From: an uncultured Collinsella sp.
GTDB taxonomy: Bacteria; Actinomycetota; Coriobacteriia; Coriobacteriales; Coriobacteriaceae
DNA length: 29,092 nt
Direction of reading: 5' to 3'
Assembly: GCA_902478935.1 (NCBI GenBank)
Contig: CABSMV010000006.1
Coordinates: 1-29,092, forward strand
A program made the translations under genes and the position numbers. The notes under the pieces are model-generated. The model was not told the DNA's origin. It did not search any database and worked only from the letters and a program-made list of their open reading frames with translations. This document shows, piece after piece, positions 6,469-13,177 of the stretch (position 1 is the first letter of the stretch; each line of letters begins with the position of its first letter).

Positions 6469-6526
6469 GCGTGGGCAATAGGATGCTAAGACACACCCTA
6501 CCATCTTGGCATCTTATCGCCCACGC
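6469..6526 (+). promoter_or_regulatory. Structured leader RNA, 58-nt stem-loop (copy 2)
   Basis: The same length and layout as 3104-3161: GCGTGGGC...GGATGC pairs with GCATCTTATCGCCCACGC, then AAGA with TCTT, closing on ACACCCTACC. At five or more stem positions both partners differ from copy 1 but still pair, while the loop and the AAGAC/TCTTGGCA region are kept. It lies directly after the operator in the leader of the membrane protein gene. Confidence 0.75.
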
Positions 6527-6547
6527 AATGCCATTTGCTTTCTTCCC

Positions 6548-6672
6548 GTCTCGTTGGACCTTTAGTCCCATTCCGGCACAGCGAGACACTTCCTAGACGA
6601 CTGACCGTGGGGCCGGCTTTTCTGCTTTTGCAGCAGTGCCTCCGATAACCCTCTTTTGCCGGCCCGGGTCAG
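6548..6672 (+). promoter_or_regulatory. Structured RNA element in the leader of the YczE/YitT-like gene (copy 2)
   Basis: Hairpin 1: GTCTCG (6548-6553) with CGAGAC (6582-6587), extended by partly paired bases, enclosing the conserved AGTCCCATTCC. The joining segment is CACTTCCTAGACGA. Nested domain: CTGACC (6601-6606) with GGTCAG (6667-6672); GGCCGGC (6611-6617) with GCCGGCC (6658-6664); inner CTGC/GCAG (6622-6633); then AGCAGTGCCTCCGATAACC, identical to copy 1. CTTTTTC follows the outer helix, so the closed form could also act as a terminator. It ends 33 bases before the start codon. Confidence 0.75.
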
Positions 6673-6705
6673 CTTTTTCACACAACCGAAAGGACGGGTA
6701 GCAAC

Positions 6706-7386
6706 ATGCGACCGCTCATCATCATGCATGGCGAGAACATCGACTGGTGCCATACCGTCATCAGAATGCTGATGTATCTGGTGGGCGTTGCAGTACTGGC
6801 ACTCGGTATGAGTCTCCAGACGGCATCCGGCCTGGGCGTCGCCGCGCTCACGTGCTTTGCCACAACCCTATCCATGCTCACTGGCAAGACGCTCGGCTTT
6901 TGGATCACCGCAACCTACGTCGCCTACATCGTGGCGCAATTAGCCATCTTGCGAAGCGAGTTCCAGCCGCGCATCCTGCTCGAGTTGTTCTTCTCAACGC
7001 TGATTGGCGGCTTGACCGACCTCTTCATGGCGGTCAACCCACTGCATCCCACGGCACTCCCCACACAGATTGCGACCATGCTGCTCTCCCTCGCTGTCAC
7101 CGCATTTGGCGTAAGTCTCGTCGTCAACATGGGCGTTGTCCCCAACGCGCCCGACGGCTTGGTGCAAGTCATTGCCGAAAAGCTTAAACGCCGCTTTGGT
7201 GACGTAAAAGTCGTGTTTGACTGCTCACATGTCGCCGCCTCGCTCGCGTTGTCGCTGATCTTTATGTACAACCTGGGCGGCTTTGGCGTCACGACCGCCA
7301 TCTCGGCACTGTTCCTGGGCCATGTCATCAACGTCGCCAACAAGCTGTTCGCCCAGCGCTTTATCCGCGCGGCATTCGGAAAATAG
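6706..7386 (+). CDS. YczE/YyaS/YitT-type integral membrane protein (DUF6198-like)
   Basis: 226 residues with about five to six hydrophobic segments (MLMYLVGVAVLALGMSLQ; FWITATYVAYIVAQLAI; ILLELFFSTLIGGLTDLF; IATMLLSLAVTAFGVSLVV; ALFLGHVINV near the end). The LGMSLQTASGLGVAALTCF and PDGLVQVIAEKL blocks match the YczE/YitT-like family of uncharacterised membrane proteins. Start 6706 follows AAAGGA. No catalytic role is known for the family. Its promoter, LacI-type operator and two leader RNA structures are shared with kdgK-kdgA, which links it to KDG or uronate metabolism, perhaps in moving a sugar acid or its product across the membrane. That function is inference. Confidence 0.8.
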   Translation: MRPLIIMHGENIDWCHTVIRMLMYLVGVAVLALGMSLQTASGLGVAALTCFATTLSMLTGKTLGFWITATYVAYIVAQLAILRSEFQPRILLELFFSTLIGGLTDLFMAVNPLHPTALPTQIATMLLSLAVTAFGVSLVVNMGVVPNAPDGLVQVIAEKLKRRFGDVKVVFDCSHVAASLALSLIFMYNLGGFGVTTAISALFLGHVINVANKLFAQRFIRAAFGK

Positions 7387-7410
7387 CACCACCGTAAGAA
7401 CCCGCGAACA

Positions 7411-7480
7411 GCGCTATACGTTGCTATATCTCACTATACTTTGCTATATCTTGCTATACTTTGCTATATCTTGCTATATC
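7411..7480 (+). repeat. Tandem 10-bp repeat array in front of the AAA ATPase gene
   Basis: Six to seven head-to-tail 10-bp units, consensus TTGCTATATC/TTGCTATACT (7421, 7431, 7441, 7451, 7461, 7471; a degenerate unit at 7411). The period is close to one helical turn, so all units face the same side of the DNA. It ends 19 bp before the start codon. Several units contain TATACT/TATATC, so promoter elements lie inside the array. An autoregulatory or iteron-like binding site is possible. Confidence 0.8.
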
Positions 7481-7499
7481 TTGAGCAAAGGTGGCTCAC

Positions 7500-8591
7500 A
7501 TGCAAACAAACCCTTTTAAGCCCACAGCAGGTAAAACACCTCCCACGATTATCGGCCGCGAAGATGTACTCGAAGAATTCAATGAAGGCCTCGTCAACGG
7601 GCCTGGTGCCCCGGGGCGCCTAATGCGCATAGCCGGCGTCCGTGGAACAGGCAAGACGGTCCTCCTTGACGAGTGCTCACGTTTGGCGCAAAGCCGTGGC
7701 TGGACGGTCATAAAAGAGGTCGCAACCGAGGGACTTTGCCAACGCATTCTCGAACAGCTGCAGCCCAAATTCCAGGCCAAACACGCCAGATTTGAGCCCA
7801 CCGTAGCTGGCATATCCATCGGCAGCATAGACATTGAGCGAATCGGTCCATCGCTACGCGACGCCATGAGACAGACAATATCCAAGAATGAAAATGGCCT
7901 GCTCATCACTCTCGACGAGGTTCAAGACGCAGAGCTCGATGAGGTCCGAACGCTCTCCATTGCGATTCAGCAGGTTATCGACGAAGACCTTGATATCGCC
8001 TTTGTTTTTGCGGGGCTGCCTTCGATGATTGAAAGCATCATCAACGGAAAGACACTTACGTTTTTGCGCCGTGCCCTCCCCTTTGACCTGAAGGCTGTGG
8101 CAGTAACCGAAGTGTCGTACTCCCTCGAGGAAACCATTGAAGCGTCTGGCATGGAGTTGCAGCCAGGTATCGCCGGCCAACTTGCCGAGGCAACGCAAGG
8201 TTATCCTTTCATGATCCAACTCGTTGGATACTACGCATGGCAGTTGGCAAGACGCGCACATACACCGATTATTGGAGAAGAAGAAGCCGAGCGTGGCATT
8301 GCAACGGCACGCGAACGCTTCTGCGCCATGGTGATTGAGCCCGCGCTGCGGCGCATTCCGCCCACGTGCATCGCTTATCTGCTGAGCATGGCGTCTTTGG
8401 GGCAGACGAGCTCGACCAGCATGGTTGCCGATGCCCTAAACAAAACGCCTCAACAGGTGAGTTCCGTCCGCAGCCGCCTGTTAAGAGAATCGATTATCGA
8501 GGCTCCCTCGTACGGCAAGGTCTCATTTGCCATCCCCTACATGCGCGACTACCTCTACGAGCACAAAGCCGAACTGGAAGTTGAACTGTAG
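7500..8591 (+). CDS. AAA-family ATPase with C-terminal winged helix (Orc1/Cdc6-like fold)
   Basis: 363 residues from ATG 7500, which follows AAAGGTGG (7487-7494); an in-frame GTG at 7491 lies inside that ribosome site and is less likely. Walker A is GVRGTGKTVLL and Walker B is LLITLDEVQ, followed by a sensor-like FVFAGLPS. The C-terminal 80 residues read as a winged helix (TSSTSMVADALNKTPQQVSS, VRSRLLRESIIEAP, GKVSFAIPYMRDYL). Such stand-alone ATPases occur in many actinobacteria and archaea and their role is mostly unknown. Base composition is visibly more AT-rich than the neighbouring genes, and it lies alone between unrelated operons, so acquisition by transfer is plausible. The 10-bp repeat array directly upstream is a likely binding target. 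Confidence 0.82.
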   Translation: MQTNPFKPTAGKTPPTIIGREDVLEEFNEGLVNGPGAPGRLMRIAGVRGTGKTVLLDECSRLAQSRGWTVIKEVATEGLCQRILEQLQPKFQAKHARFEPTVAGISIGSIDIERIGPSLRDAMRQTISKNENGLLITLDEVQDAELDEVRTLSIAIQQVIDEDLDIAFVFAGLPSMIESIINGKTLTFLRRALPFDLKAVAVTEVSYSLEETIEASGMELQPGIAGQLAEATQGYPFMIQLVGYYAWQLARRAHTPIIGEEEAERGIATARERFCAMVIEPALRRIPPTCIAYLLSMASLGQTSSTSMVADALNKTPQQVSSVRSRLLRESIIEAPSYGKVSFAIPYMRDYLYEHKAELEVEL

Positions 8592-8608
8592 AAACGGCAA
8601 CTGCCCTG

Positions 8609-8665
8609 CAAGACGAAAACCGTTTTCGTGCGGATTTATAGCAGACGCAAACGGTTTTCGTCTTG
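8609..8665. repeat. 17-bp inverted repeat after the ATPase gene
   Basis: CAAGACGAAAACCGTTT (8609-8625) is the reverse complement of 8649-8665. No T-run follows directly. The GACGAAA/TTTCGTC theme recurs to 8765, so this 170-bp gap is a set of related short palindromes. Confidence 0.6.
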
Positions 8666-8670
8666 ATTTG

Positions 8671-8712
8671 CGTACGGAATTAAGACGTAAATTGCGCTTT
8701 CGTACGTTTTTT
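8671..8712 (+). terminator. Possible terminator of the ATPase gene
   Basis: CGTACG (8671-8676) and CGTACG (8701-8706) can pair, with weak pairing between, and are followed at once by TTTTTT (8707-8712). Confidence 0.4.
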
Positions 8713-8768
8713 CCCTAGACGCAACGTGCTTTCGTCCGACGATACGTCTGCAATCCAGACGAAAAGAA

Positions 8769-8792
8769 CCCCGAGCTCACGTGAGCTCGGGG
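8769..8792. terminator. Bidirectional terminator (perfect 24-bp palindrome)
   Basis: CCCCGAGCTCAC followed by its exact complement GTGAGCTCGGGG. On the minus strand it is followed by TTCTTTTC, after the dehydratase gene; on the plus strand by CCTTTC. Confidence 0.78.
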
Positions 8793-8841
8793 CCTTTCGC
8801 GCCGCACATCTATGAGAGGAGAAATTTGTTGCGCCCGGGCG

Positions 8842-10620
8842 CTACTCCATGTAGCCACCCTGAATGGCGGAAACTGCATGCTCGGTAAAGAACTTGAGCG
8901 TGCCGGAGGTATAGCGATTAGCCTTGGGCTTCCAAGCGGCTCGGCGCTCGGCCAGGACGGCGTCGACCTCGGCCGGCTCCATCTCCTTACCGGCGATGCC
9001 CACGATGGACAGCAAGCGCTCGGGGATGTTGATCCGGATAAGGTCACCCTCCTCGATCAGGGCAATCGGGCCGCCCACGGCAGCCTCGGGCGAAACGTGA
9101 CCGATAGCCGGACCCTTGGAGGCGCCAGAGAAGCGGCCGTCAGTGATCAGGGCAATGCTCGCGCCCAGCTCGGGGTCGCTGGCGATAGCCTCGGTGGTGT
9201 AGAACATCTCGGGCATGCCGGAGCCCTTGGGGCCCTCATAACGAATGATGACGGCGTCGCCGGGCTTGACCTCGTGCGTCAGGACGGCGTGGATAGCGTC
9301 CTCCTCGCAGTCGAACGGACGCGCCTTAAGCGTGGCCTGGAACATCTCGCGCGGAACAACCGTGTGCTTGACGACGGCGCCCTCGGGAGCAAGGTTGCCG
9401 TGGAGGATGGCGATGGAGCCGTCGGTACCAAAGGCCTGGTCAAACGGGCGAATGATGTCCTCGCGCTTGAGGTTCCACTTCTCCAGGTAGCGGCCGCACT
9501 TCTCGTAGTAACCGTTGTTCTTAAGGTCCTCGAGGTTTTCGCCGAGGGTCTTGCCGGTGACGGTCATGACATCGAGGTGGAGCATCGACTTGATCTCCTC
9601 CATGATGCGCGGCACGCCGCCCGCATAGTAGAAGAACTGCGCCGGCCACTCACCTGCGGGGCGAACGTTGAGCAGGTAGTGGGCGCCACGGTGCAGGCGA
9701 TCGAAGTCGTCGGCGGACATCTCGATGCCAAACTCGCGGGCAATCGCGGGGATATGCAGCAGCGAGTTGGTGGAGCCCGAAATGGCACCGTGGACCATAA
9801 TGAGGTTCTCGAAGGACTCCTTGGTCACGATGTCGCGCGGGCACAGGTTGTGTTCGGAGAGCCACACGGACTGACGGCCGGCCTCGCGCGCAAACTCACG
9901 CAGATCGGAGCTGGTTGCGGGCAGCAGGGCCGTGCCGGGGAGCATAAGGCCCAGGGACTCGGCGGTAACCTGCATGGTCGACGCGGTGCCCATAAACGAG
10001 CAGGCACCGCAGCTGGGGCATGCGTTGTGCTTGGCAAACTCAAGCTCCTCGCGGGAGATCTCGCCGCGCTCGTAGCGGGCAGAAATCGCGCCGAGCTGTT
10101 CCAGGGTCAACAAATCGGGACCGGCATCCATGACACCGCCGGTAACGACGATGGAGGGGATGTTGATGCGGCCCATGGCCATGAGGTTCGCAGGCAGGCC
10201 CTTATCGCAGCTGGCGACAAAGACACCGGCGTCGAACGGGGTGGCCTTGGCATGGATCTCGATCATGTTGGCGATCATGTCGCGGCTGGGCAGCGAGTAG
10301 TTGATGCCGTCGTGGCCCTGTGCCTCGCCATCGCAGATATCGGTGCAGAAGTAACGGGCACCGTGACCGCCAGCCTCGGCAACGCCAGCACGGACCTCCT
10401 CGACCAGCTCAAACAGGCCGGCAGAACCCGGGTGCGAGTCGCCGAACGTCGACTCGATAATGACCTGCGGCTTGTCCAGATCCTCGATGGACCAGCCAGA
10501 GCCCAGACGCAGCGGGTCCATCTCGGGGCTGATGGTGCGAAACTTGCCGGAACGCGGCTGCAGCTTGGCAACCAGGTCGGCTGCCTCCTGCTGAATCTGT
10601 GCCTTGGTCTTCTCGTCCAT
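8842..10620 (-). CDS. Sugar-acid (aldonate) dehydratase, IlvD/Edd family, YjhG/YagF-like
   Basis: 592 residues from the ATG at 10620, which is preceded by GAGGAGAGC; a longer in-frame form from 10656 lacks a good ribosome site. It would dehydrate an aldonate to a 2-keto-3-deoxy acid using an Fe-S cluster. ASCDKGLPANL holds Cys138, and CPSCGAC holds Cys201, 204 and 207. The usual first cluster Cys of IlvD (TPCN) is absent: the region reads ESTFGDSHPGSAG. I associate this wording, and CDGEAQGHDGINYSLPSRDM, with the E. coli YjhG/YagF xylonate dehydratase group. The pairing with a GntP-family permease mirrors E. coli yjhF-yjhG. The substrate could be xylonate, gluconate or another aldonate; branched-chain amino-acid synthesis (IlvD) is less likely in this context. 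Confidence 0.85.
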   Translation of the reverse strand: MDEKTKAQIQQEAADLVAKLQPRSGKFRTISPEMDPLRLGSGWSIEDLDKPQVIIESTFGDSHPGSAGLFELVEEVRAGVAEAGGHGARYFCTDICDGEAQGHDGINYSLPSRDMIANMIEIHAKATPFDAGVFVASCDKGLPANLMAMGRINIPSIVVTGGVMDAGPDLLTLEQLGAISARYERGEISREELEFAKHNACPSCGACSFMGTASTMQVTAESLGLMLPGTALLPATSSDLREFAREAGRQSVWLSEHNLCPRDIVTKESFENLIMVHGAISGSTNSLLHIPAIAREFGIEMSADDFDRLHRGAHYLLNVRPAGEWPAQFFYYAGGVPRIMEEIKSMLHLDVMTVTGKTLGENLEDLKNNGYYEKCGRYLEKWNLKREDIIRPFDQAFGTDGSIAILHGNLAPEGAVVKHTVVPREMFQATLKARPFDCEEDAIHAVLTHEVKPGDAVIIRYEGPKGSGMPEMFYTTEAIASDPELGASIALITDGRFSGASKGPAIGHVSPEAAVGGPIALIEEGDLIRINIPERLLSIVGIAGKEMEPAEVDAVLAERRAAWKPKANRYTSGTLKFFTEHAVSAIQGGYME

Positions 10621-10651
10621 GATGCTCTCCTCTTTTGATTTGAACGGTTGT

Positions 10652-10664
10652 ACCAATCGTTGGT
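10652..10664. promoter_or_regulatory. Small palindrome upstream of the dehydratase gene
   Basis: ACCAA-TCG-TTGGT, 31 bp upstream of the dehydratase start in the 108-bp gap after the permease gene. It may be an operator for internal control. Weak evidence. Confidence 0.3.
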
Positions 10665-10728
10665 TAATGAATCAGGTGTAAATGGGTACCGAGCGATGCA
10701 CTCGGCAAAAGATGCTTAGCTACGCGAA

Positions 10729-12090
10729 CTAGTCGAAGAACGAAATCACCAGGGCGCAGGCAAGACCCGAAAGGCCGATGAGCGTCTCCATAATGGTCCA
10801 GGACTTGAGGGTGGTTTTCTCGTCAATCTCCAGGAACGAGGAGCACATCCAAAAACCGGCATCGTTGACGTGCGAGAGGGCCGTGGCACCGCCGCAGATG
10901 GCAAGACAGATAGCGGCACGCATGAGCACCGAAGCACCGGCAACCGCGGGCATGGCGGCCATAATGCCCGACGCCATGGTCATAGCGACGATGGAGCTGC
11001 CGACAGAGGCACGCACCATGACGGCAATCAAAAAGGCAACGACCACCAAAGGCAGCGGTGAGGCCTCGAGCATAGGGCCGATAACCTGGCCCAAGCCGCA
11101 GTCTTGCAGCATCCAGCGAATGACGCCGCCACAGGCGATAACCAGCAAGATCATGCCGACGGGCTTAAGAGAGCGGTCGAGCAGGGCCTTGAGCTCGGCG
11201 CCGGAGTAGCCGCGCCGCGCGCCCAGCAGATACATCGCGACGAGCGTGGCGAGCGTCAAAGCGACGAACGGCTTGCCCAGGAAGGCGAGAATCGAGGCGA
11301 GCTCGGCGGGCATGGGGATATAAGAAGACAGCGTGCCCAGCAAAATCAGACAAAGCGGCGTGAGCACGATGGCAAGCACCATGCCAAAGGAGGGAAGCTC
11401 CTTTTCGTCGCTCGCACCCTCGGCAGAGGTAAAGTGCTCCGGAACATCGGTAAAAATGCGACCGCCCACGTTGCGACCCCAGATGACGCCGGCGATCGCC
11501 ATGGCGATGAAGGCGGTAGGGATACCGACAAGAATCATGGTGCCCAGGTCGACACCGAGCGTGCCGGCGACCAGAACCGAACCGGCCGATGGCGGCACAA
11601 ACGCATAGCCAGCGGCAAGTCCTGCGAGCAGCGCGATGCCGTAGTAGAGCGTCGACTTTTTGGTCTGCGATGCCACGCTAAACGCAAGCGGAATCAAAAC
11701 GACTACGCCCGCCTCAAAGAACACCGTAGTGCCGATAACCAGACCGGTAATGCCCAGCGCCCAGCTGGAATGACCCTGCCCAAAGGTATCGATGAAGGTC
11801 TGGGCGATCTTCTTGGCGCCGCCGCTCTCCTCAAGAATCTGGCCAAACATCGAGCCGAGGCCAATGAGCAGGGCGATGTTTTGCAGCGTGGTTCCCACGC
11901 CCTTGGTGACAGTGTCCGCCACCAGGTCGAGCGGCATACCGGCGCCGATGCCGATCGCGAGCGCCGAGACCATCATCGAAAGCACGGGATGCAGCTTGAA
12001 CTTAATGATGAGCGCAAGCAGCAGCGCGATGCCCACGATAGCGGCGATGACCAGCCTGGTGGGGTCGGCCATAAACGTTGGGTCTGACAT
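10729..12090 (-). CDS. GntP-family sugar-acid:proton symporter
   Basis: 453 residues with about 12 hydrophobic segments spread over its length. Family marks include TTLQNIALLIGLGSMFGQILEESGGA, FFEAGVVVLIPLAFS, YAFVPPSAGSVLVAG and the C-terminal ASVGSSIVAMTMASG with GGATALSHVNDAGFW, as in gluconate permeases. It would import gluconate or a related aldonate. ATG 12090 follows GGAGGAAAG. The dehydratase gene follows after 108 bp on the same strand, so transporter and first enzyme form one operon. A GntR regulator is divergent, with shared TCTGATG sites between them. Confidence 0.9.
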   Translation of the reverse strand: MSDPTFMADPTRLVIAAIVGIALLLALIIKFKLHPVLSMMVSALAIGIGAGMPLDLVADTVTKGVGTTLQNIALLIGLGSMFGQILEESGGAKKIAQTFIDTFGQGHSSWALGITGLVIGTTVFFEAGVVVLIPLAFSVASQTKKSTLYYGIALLAGLAAGYAFVPPSAGSVLVAGTLGVDLGTMILVGIPTAFIAMAIAGVIWGRNVGGRIFTDVPEHFTSAEGASDEKELPSFGMVLAIVLTPLCLILLGTLSSYIPMPAELASILAFLGKPFVALTLATLVAMYLLGARRGYSGAELKALLDRSLKPVGMILLVIACGGVIRWMLQDCGLGQVIGPMLEASPLPLVVVAFLIAVMVRASVGSSIVAMTMASGIMAAMPAVAGASVLMRAAICLAICGGATALSHVNDAGFWMCSSFLEIDEKTTLKSWTIMETLIGLSGLACALVISFFD

Positions 12091-12103
12091 CTTTCCTCCA
12101 ATT

Positions 12104-12199
12104 CATCAGACCTTTTGAATTCGCCTGATGACTATAGCGTGTTTTGGAAAGGTCTGATGTTTCATTTTGGAATTTGTTCGAAATACATCTGATGTATTT
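12104..12199. promoter_or_regulatory. Divergent control region with repeated TCTGATG half-sites
   Basis: CATCAGACC (12104-12112) and GGTCTGATG (12151-12159) form an inverted pair; CCTGATG lies at 12124-12130. AAATACATC-T-GATGTATTT (12181-12199) is a perfect 9+1+9 palindrome built from the same core. Four related sites between divergent permease and regulator genes suggest binding by the GntR protein encoded at 12325. An earlier in-frame start for that gene (12298) lies outside this block. Confidence 0.6.
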
Positions 12200-12324
12200 G
12201 GTAAACGGTCGTATTTGCGCTGCGAACGGTACATCTAAGCCGCCCGACTCAAATCCAGCGGCCAATATCGTATCCGTGGTGCGCTAAAATAGCTCAGATG
12301 AATTTTGTAATGAAAGGTATAGCT

Positions 12325-13017
12325 ATGGCCCGCGCCGAATCGGGACTCCCCGAGCAAATATCGGAGAAAATCATTCAATTAATTCTGGATGAACACCTTG
12401 AGCAAGGCGATCGCCTGCCCAAGGAAACCGTGCTGGTCGAGCGCTTGGGCGCCGGCAGGAGCACCGTGCGCGAGGCCATGAAGTTGCTGCAGTCGCGCAA
12501 TATCGTGCGCATTAAGCAGGGTTCGGGCACCTATGTGGCGTCAAACCCCGGCGTTGCCGACGACCCGCTGGGCTTTACCTTTATCGACGACAAGCAGCGT
12601 CTGGCGCGCGACCTACTCGAGGTGCGCTTTATGATCGAGCCGCAGATTGCACGCATGGCAGCCGAGCACGCAACCAACGACCAGGTCGTCTGTATCAAAG
12701 AGCTCTGCGACGAATCCGAGCGCCTGGCCGAGGCCGGTGAGGATTACTCCGCCGCCGACACCGCGTTCCACAATGCCATTGCCGAGAGCTCCGGAAACCT
12801 CGTCGTTCCCCGCCTGATGGGCGTGCTCAAGGCATCCGTCCCCCTCTTTATCGACGTGACCGGCAAAAAGCTCGTCGAGGAAACTATCCGCACGCACCGC
12901 GATGTGGCCGACGCCATCGCCTCGCGCAATCCCACCGCCGCGCACGACGCGATGTATCTGCACCTGGTGTATAACCGCAACATGATTGCGGAGGGCGCGC
13001 AGGAACAGAGCGAATAA
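12325..13017 (+). CDS. GntR-family (FadR/FCD type) regulator, probable controller of the GntP-dehydratase operon
   Basis: 230 residues. The winged helix spans about residues 8-72 (QISEKIIQLILDEHLEQGDR, LGAGRSTVREAMKLLQSRNI, KQGSGTYVASNP). The FCD sensor domain has candidate metal ligands in ADTAFHNAI, IRTHRDVAD and MYLHLVYNR. The start is placed at 12325 because GAAAGG (12312-12317) lies 7 bases before it; 12298 and 12310 are alternative in-frame starts. It is divergent from gntP, and the gap holds four TCTGATG-type sites, so it probably senses the aldonate or its keto-deoxy product and controls both directions. Confidence 0.87.
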   Translation: MARAESGLPEQISEKIIQLILDEHLEQGDRLPKETVLVERLGAGRSTVREAMKLLQSRNIVRIKQGSGTYVASNPGVADDPLGFTFIDDKQRLARDLLEVRFMIEPQIARMAAEHATNDQVVCIKELCDESERLAEAGEDYSAADTAFHNAIAESSGNLVVPRLMGVLKASVPLFIDVTGKKLVEETIRTHRDVADAIASRNPTAAHDAMYLHLVYNRNMIAEGAQEQSE

Positions 13018-13059
13018 ACGTCCGCGCGGCAAGGGCGATTTCACCGTTTACCTTTTAAA

Positions 13060-13073
13060 AGTGAACGTTCACC
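13060..13073. promoter_or_regulatory. Operator GTGAACGTTCAC upstream of the SDR/isomerase operon
   Basis: AGTGAACGTTCACC, a perfect 12-bp core. It is 42 bp upstream of the TATACT -10 element of the SDR gene and 43 bp after the regulator stop codon. Confidence 0.72.
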
Positions 13074-13114
13074 TGATTTTAGGAGAATCTGACTTTTAAT
13101 TCCCCCTCTTCACC

Positions 13115-13120
13115 TATACT
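13115..13120 (+). promoter_or_regulatory. Candidate -10 element of the SDR/isomerase operon
   Basis: TATACT at 13115-13120, with a weak CTGACT-like -35 near 13089-13094. It is bracketed by operators at 13060-13073 and 13151-13160. Confidence 0.5.
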
Positions 13121-13150
13121 GACCTTGTATGAAAAGCAAGACTTATATAG

Positions 13151-13160
13151 ATGAACGTTT
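13151..13160. promoter_or_regulatory. Second, weaker operator (ATGAACGTTT)
   Basis: A degenerate copy of TGAACGTTCA in the leader of the SDR gene, 90 bp from the first site centre to centre. Its ATG is not the translation start; the ribosome site GAAAGGA lies after it. Confidence 0.5.
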
Positions 13161-13177
13161 CTTTTGAAAGGATCGCT

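Noticed and set aside
7411..7490. Possible CRISPR array
   Set aside because: The repeats are 10 bp, directly adjacent with no spacers, and no cas genes are present.
8812..10638. 608-residue plus-strand frame opposite the dehydratase gene
   Set aside because: A codon-bias shadow of the IlvD/Edd-family gene. The minus-strand frame has clear family motifs and a ribosome site.
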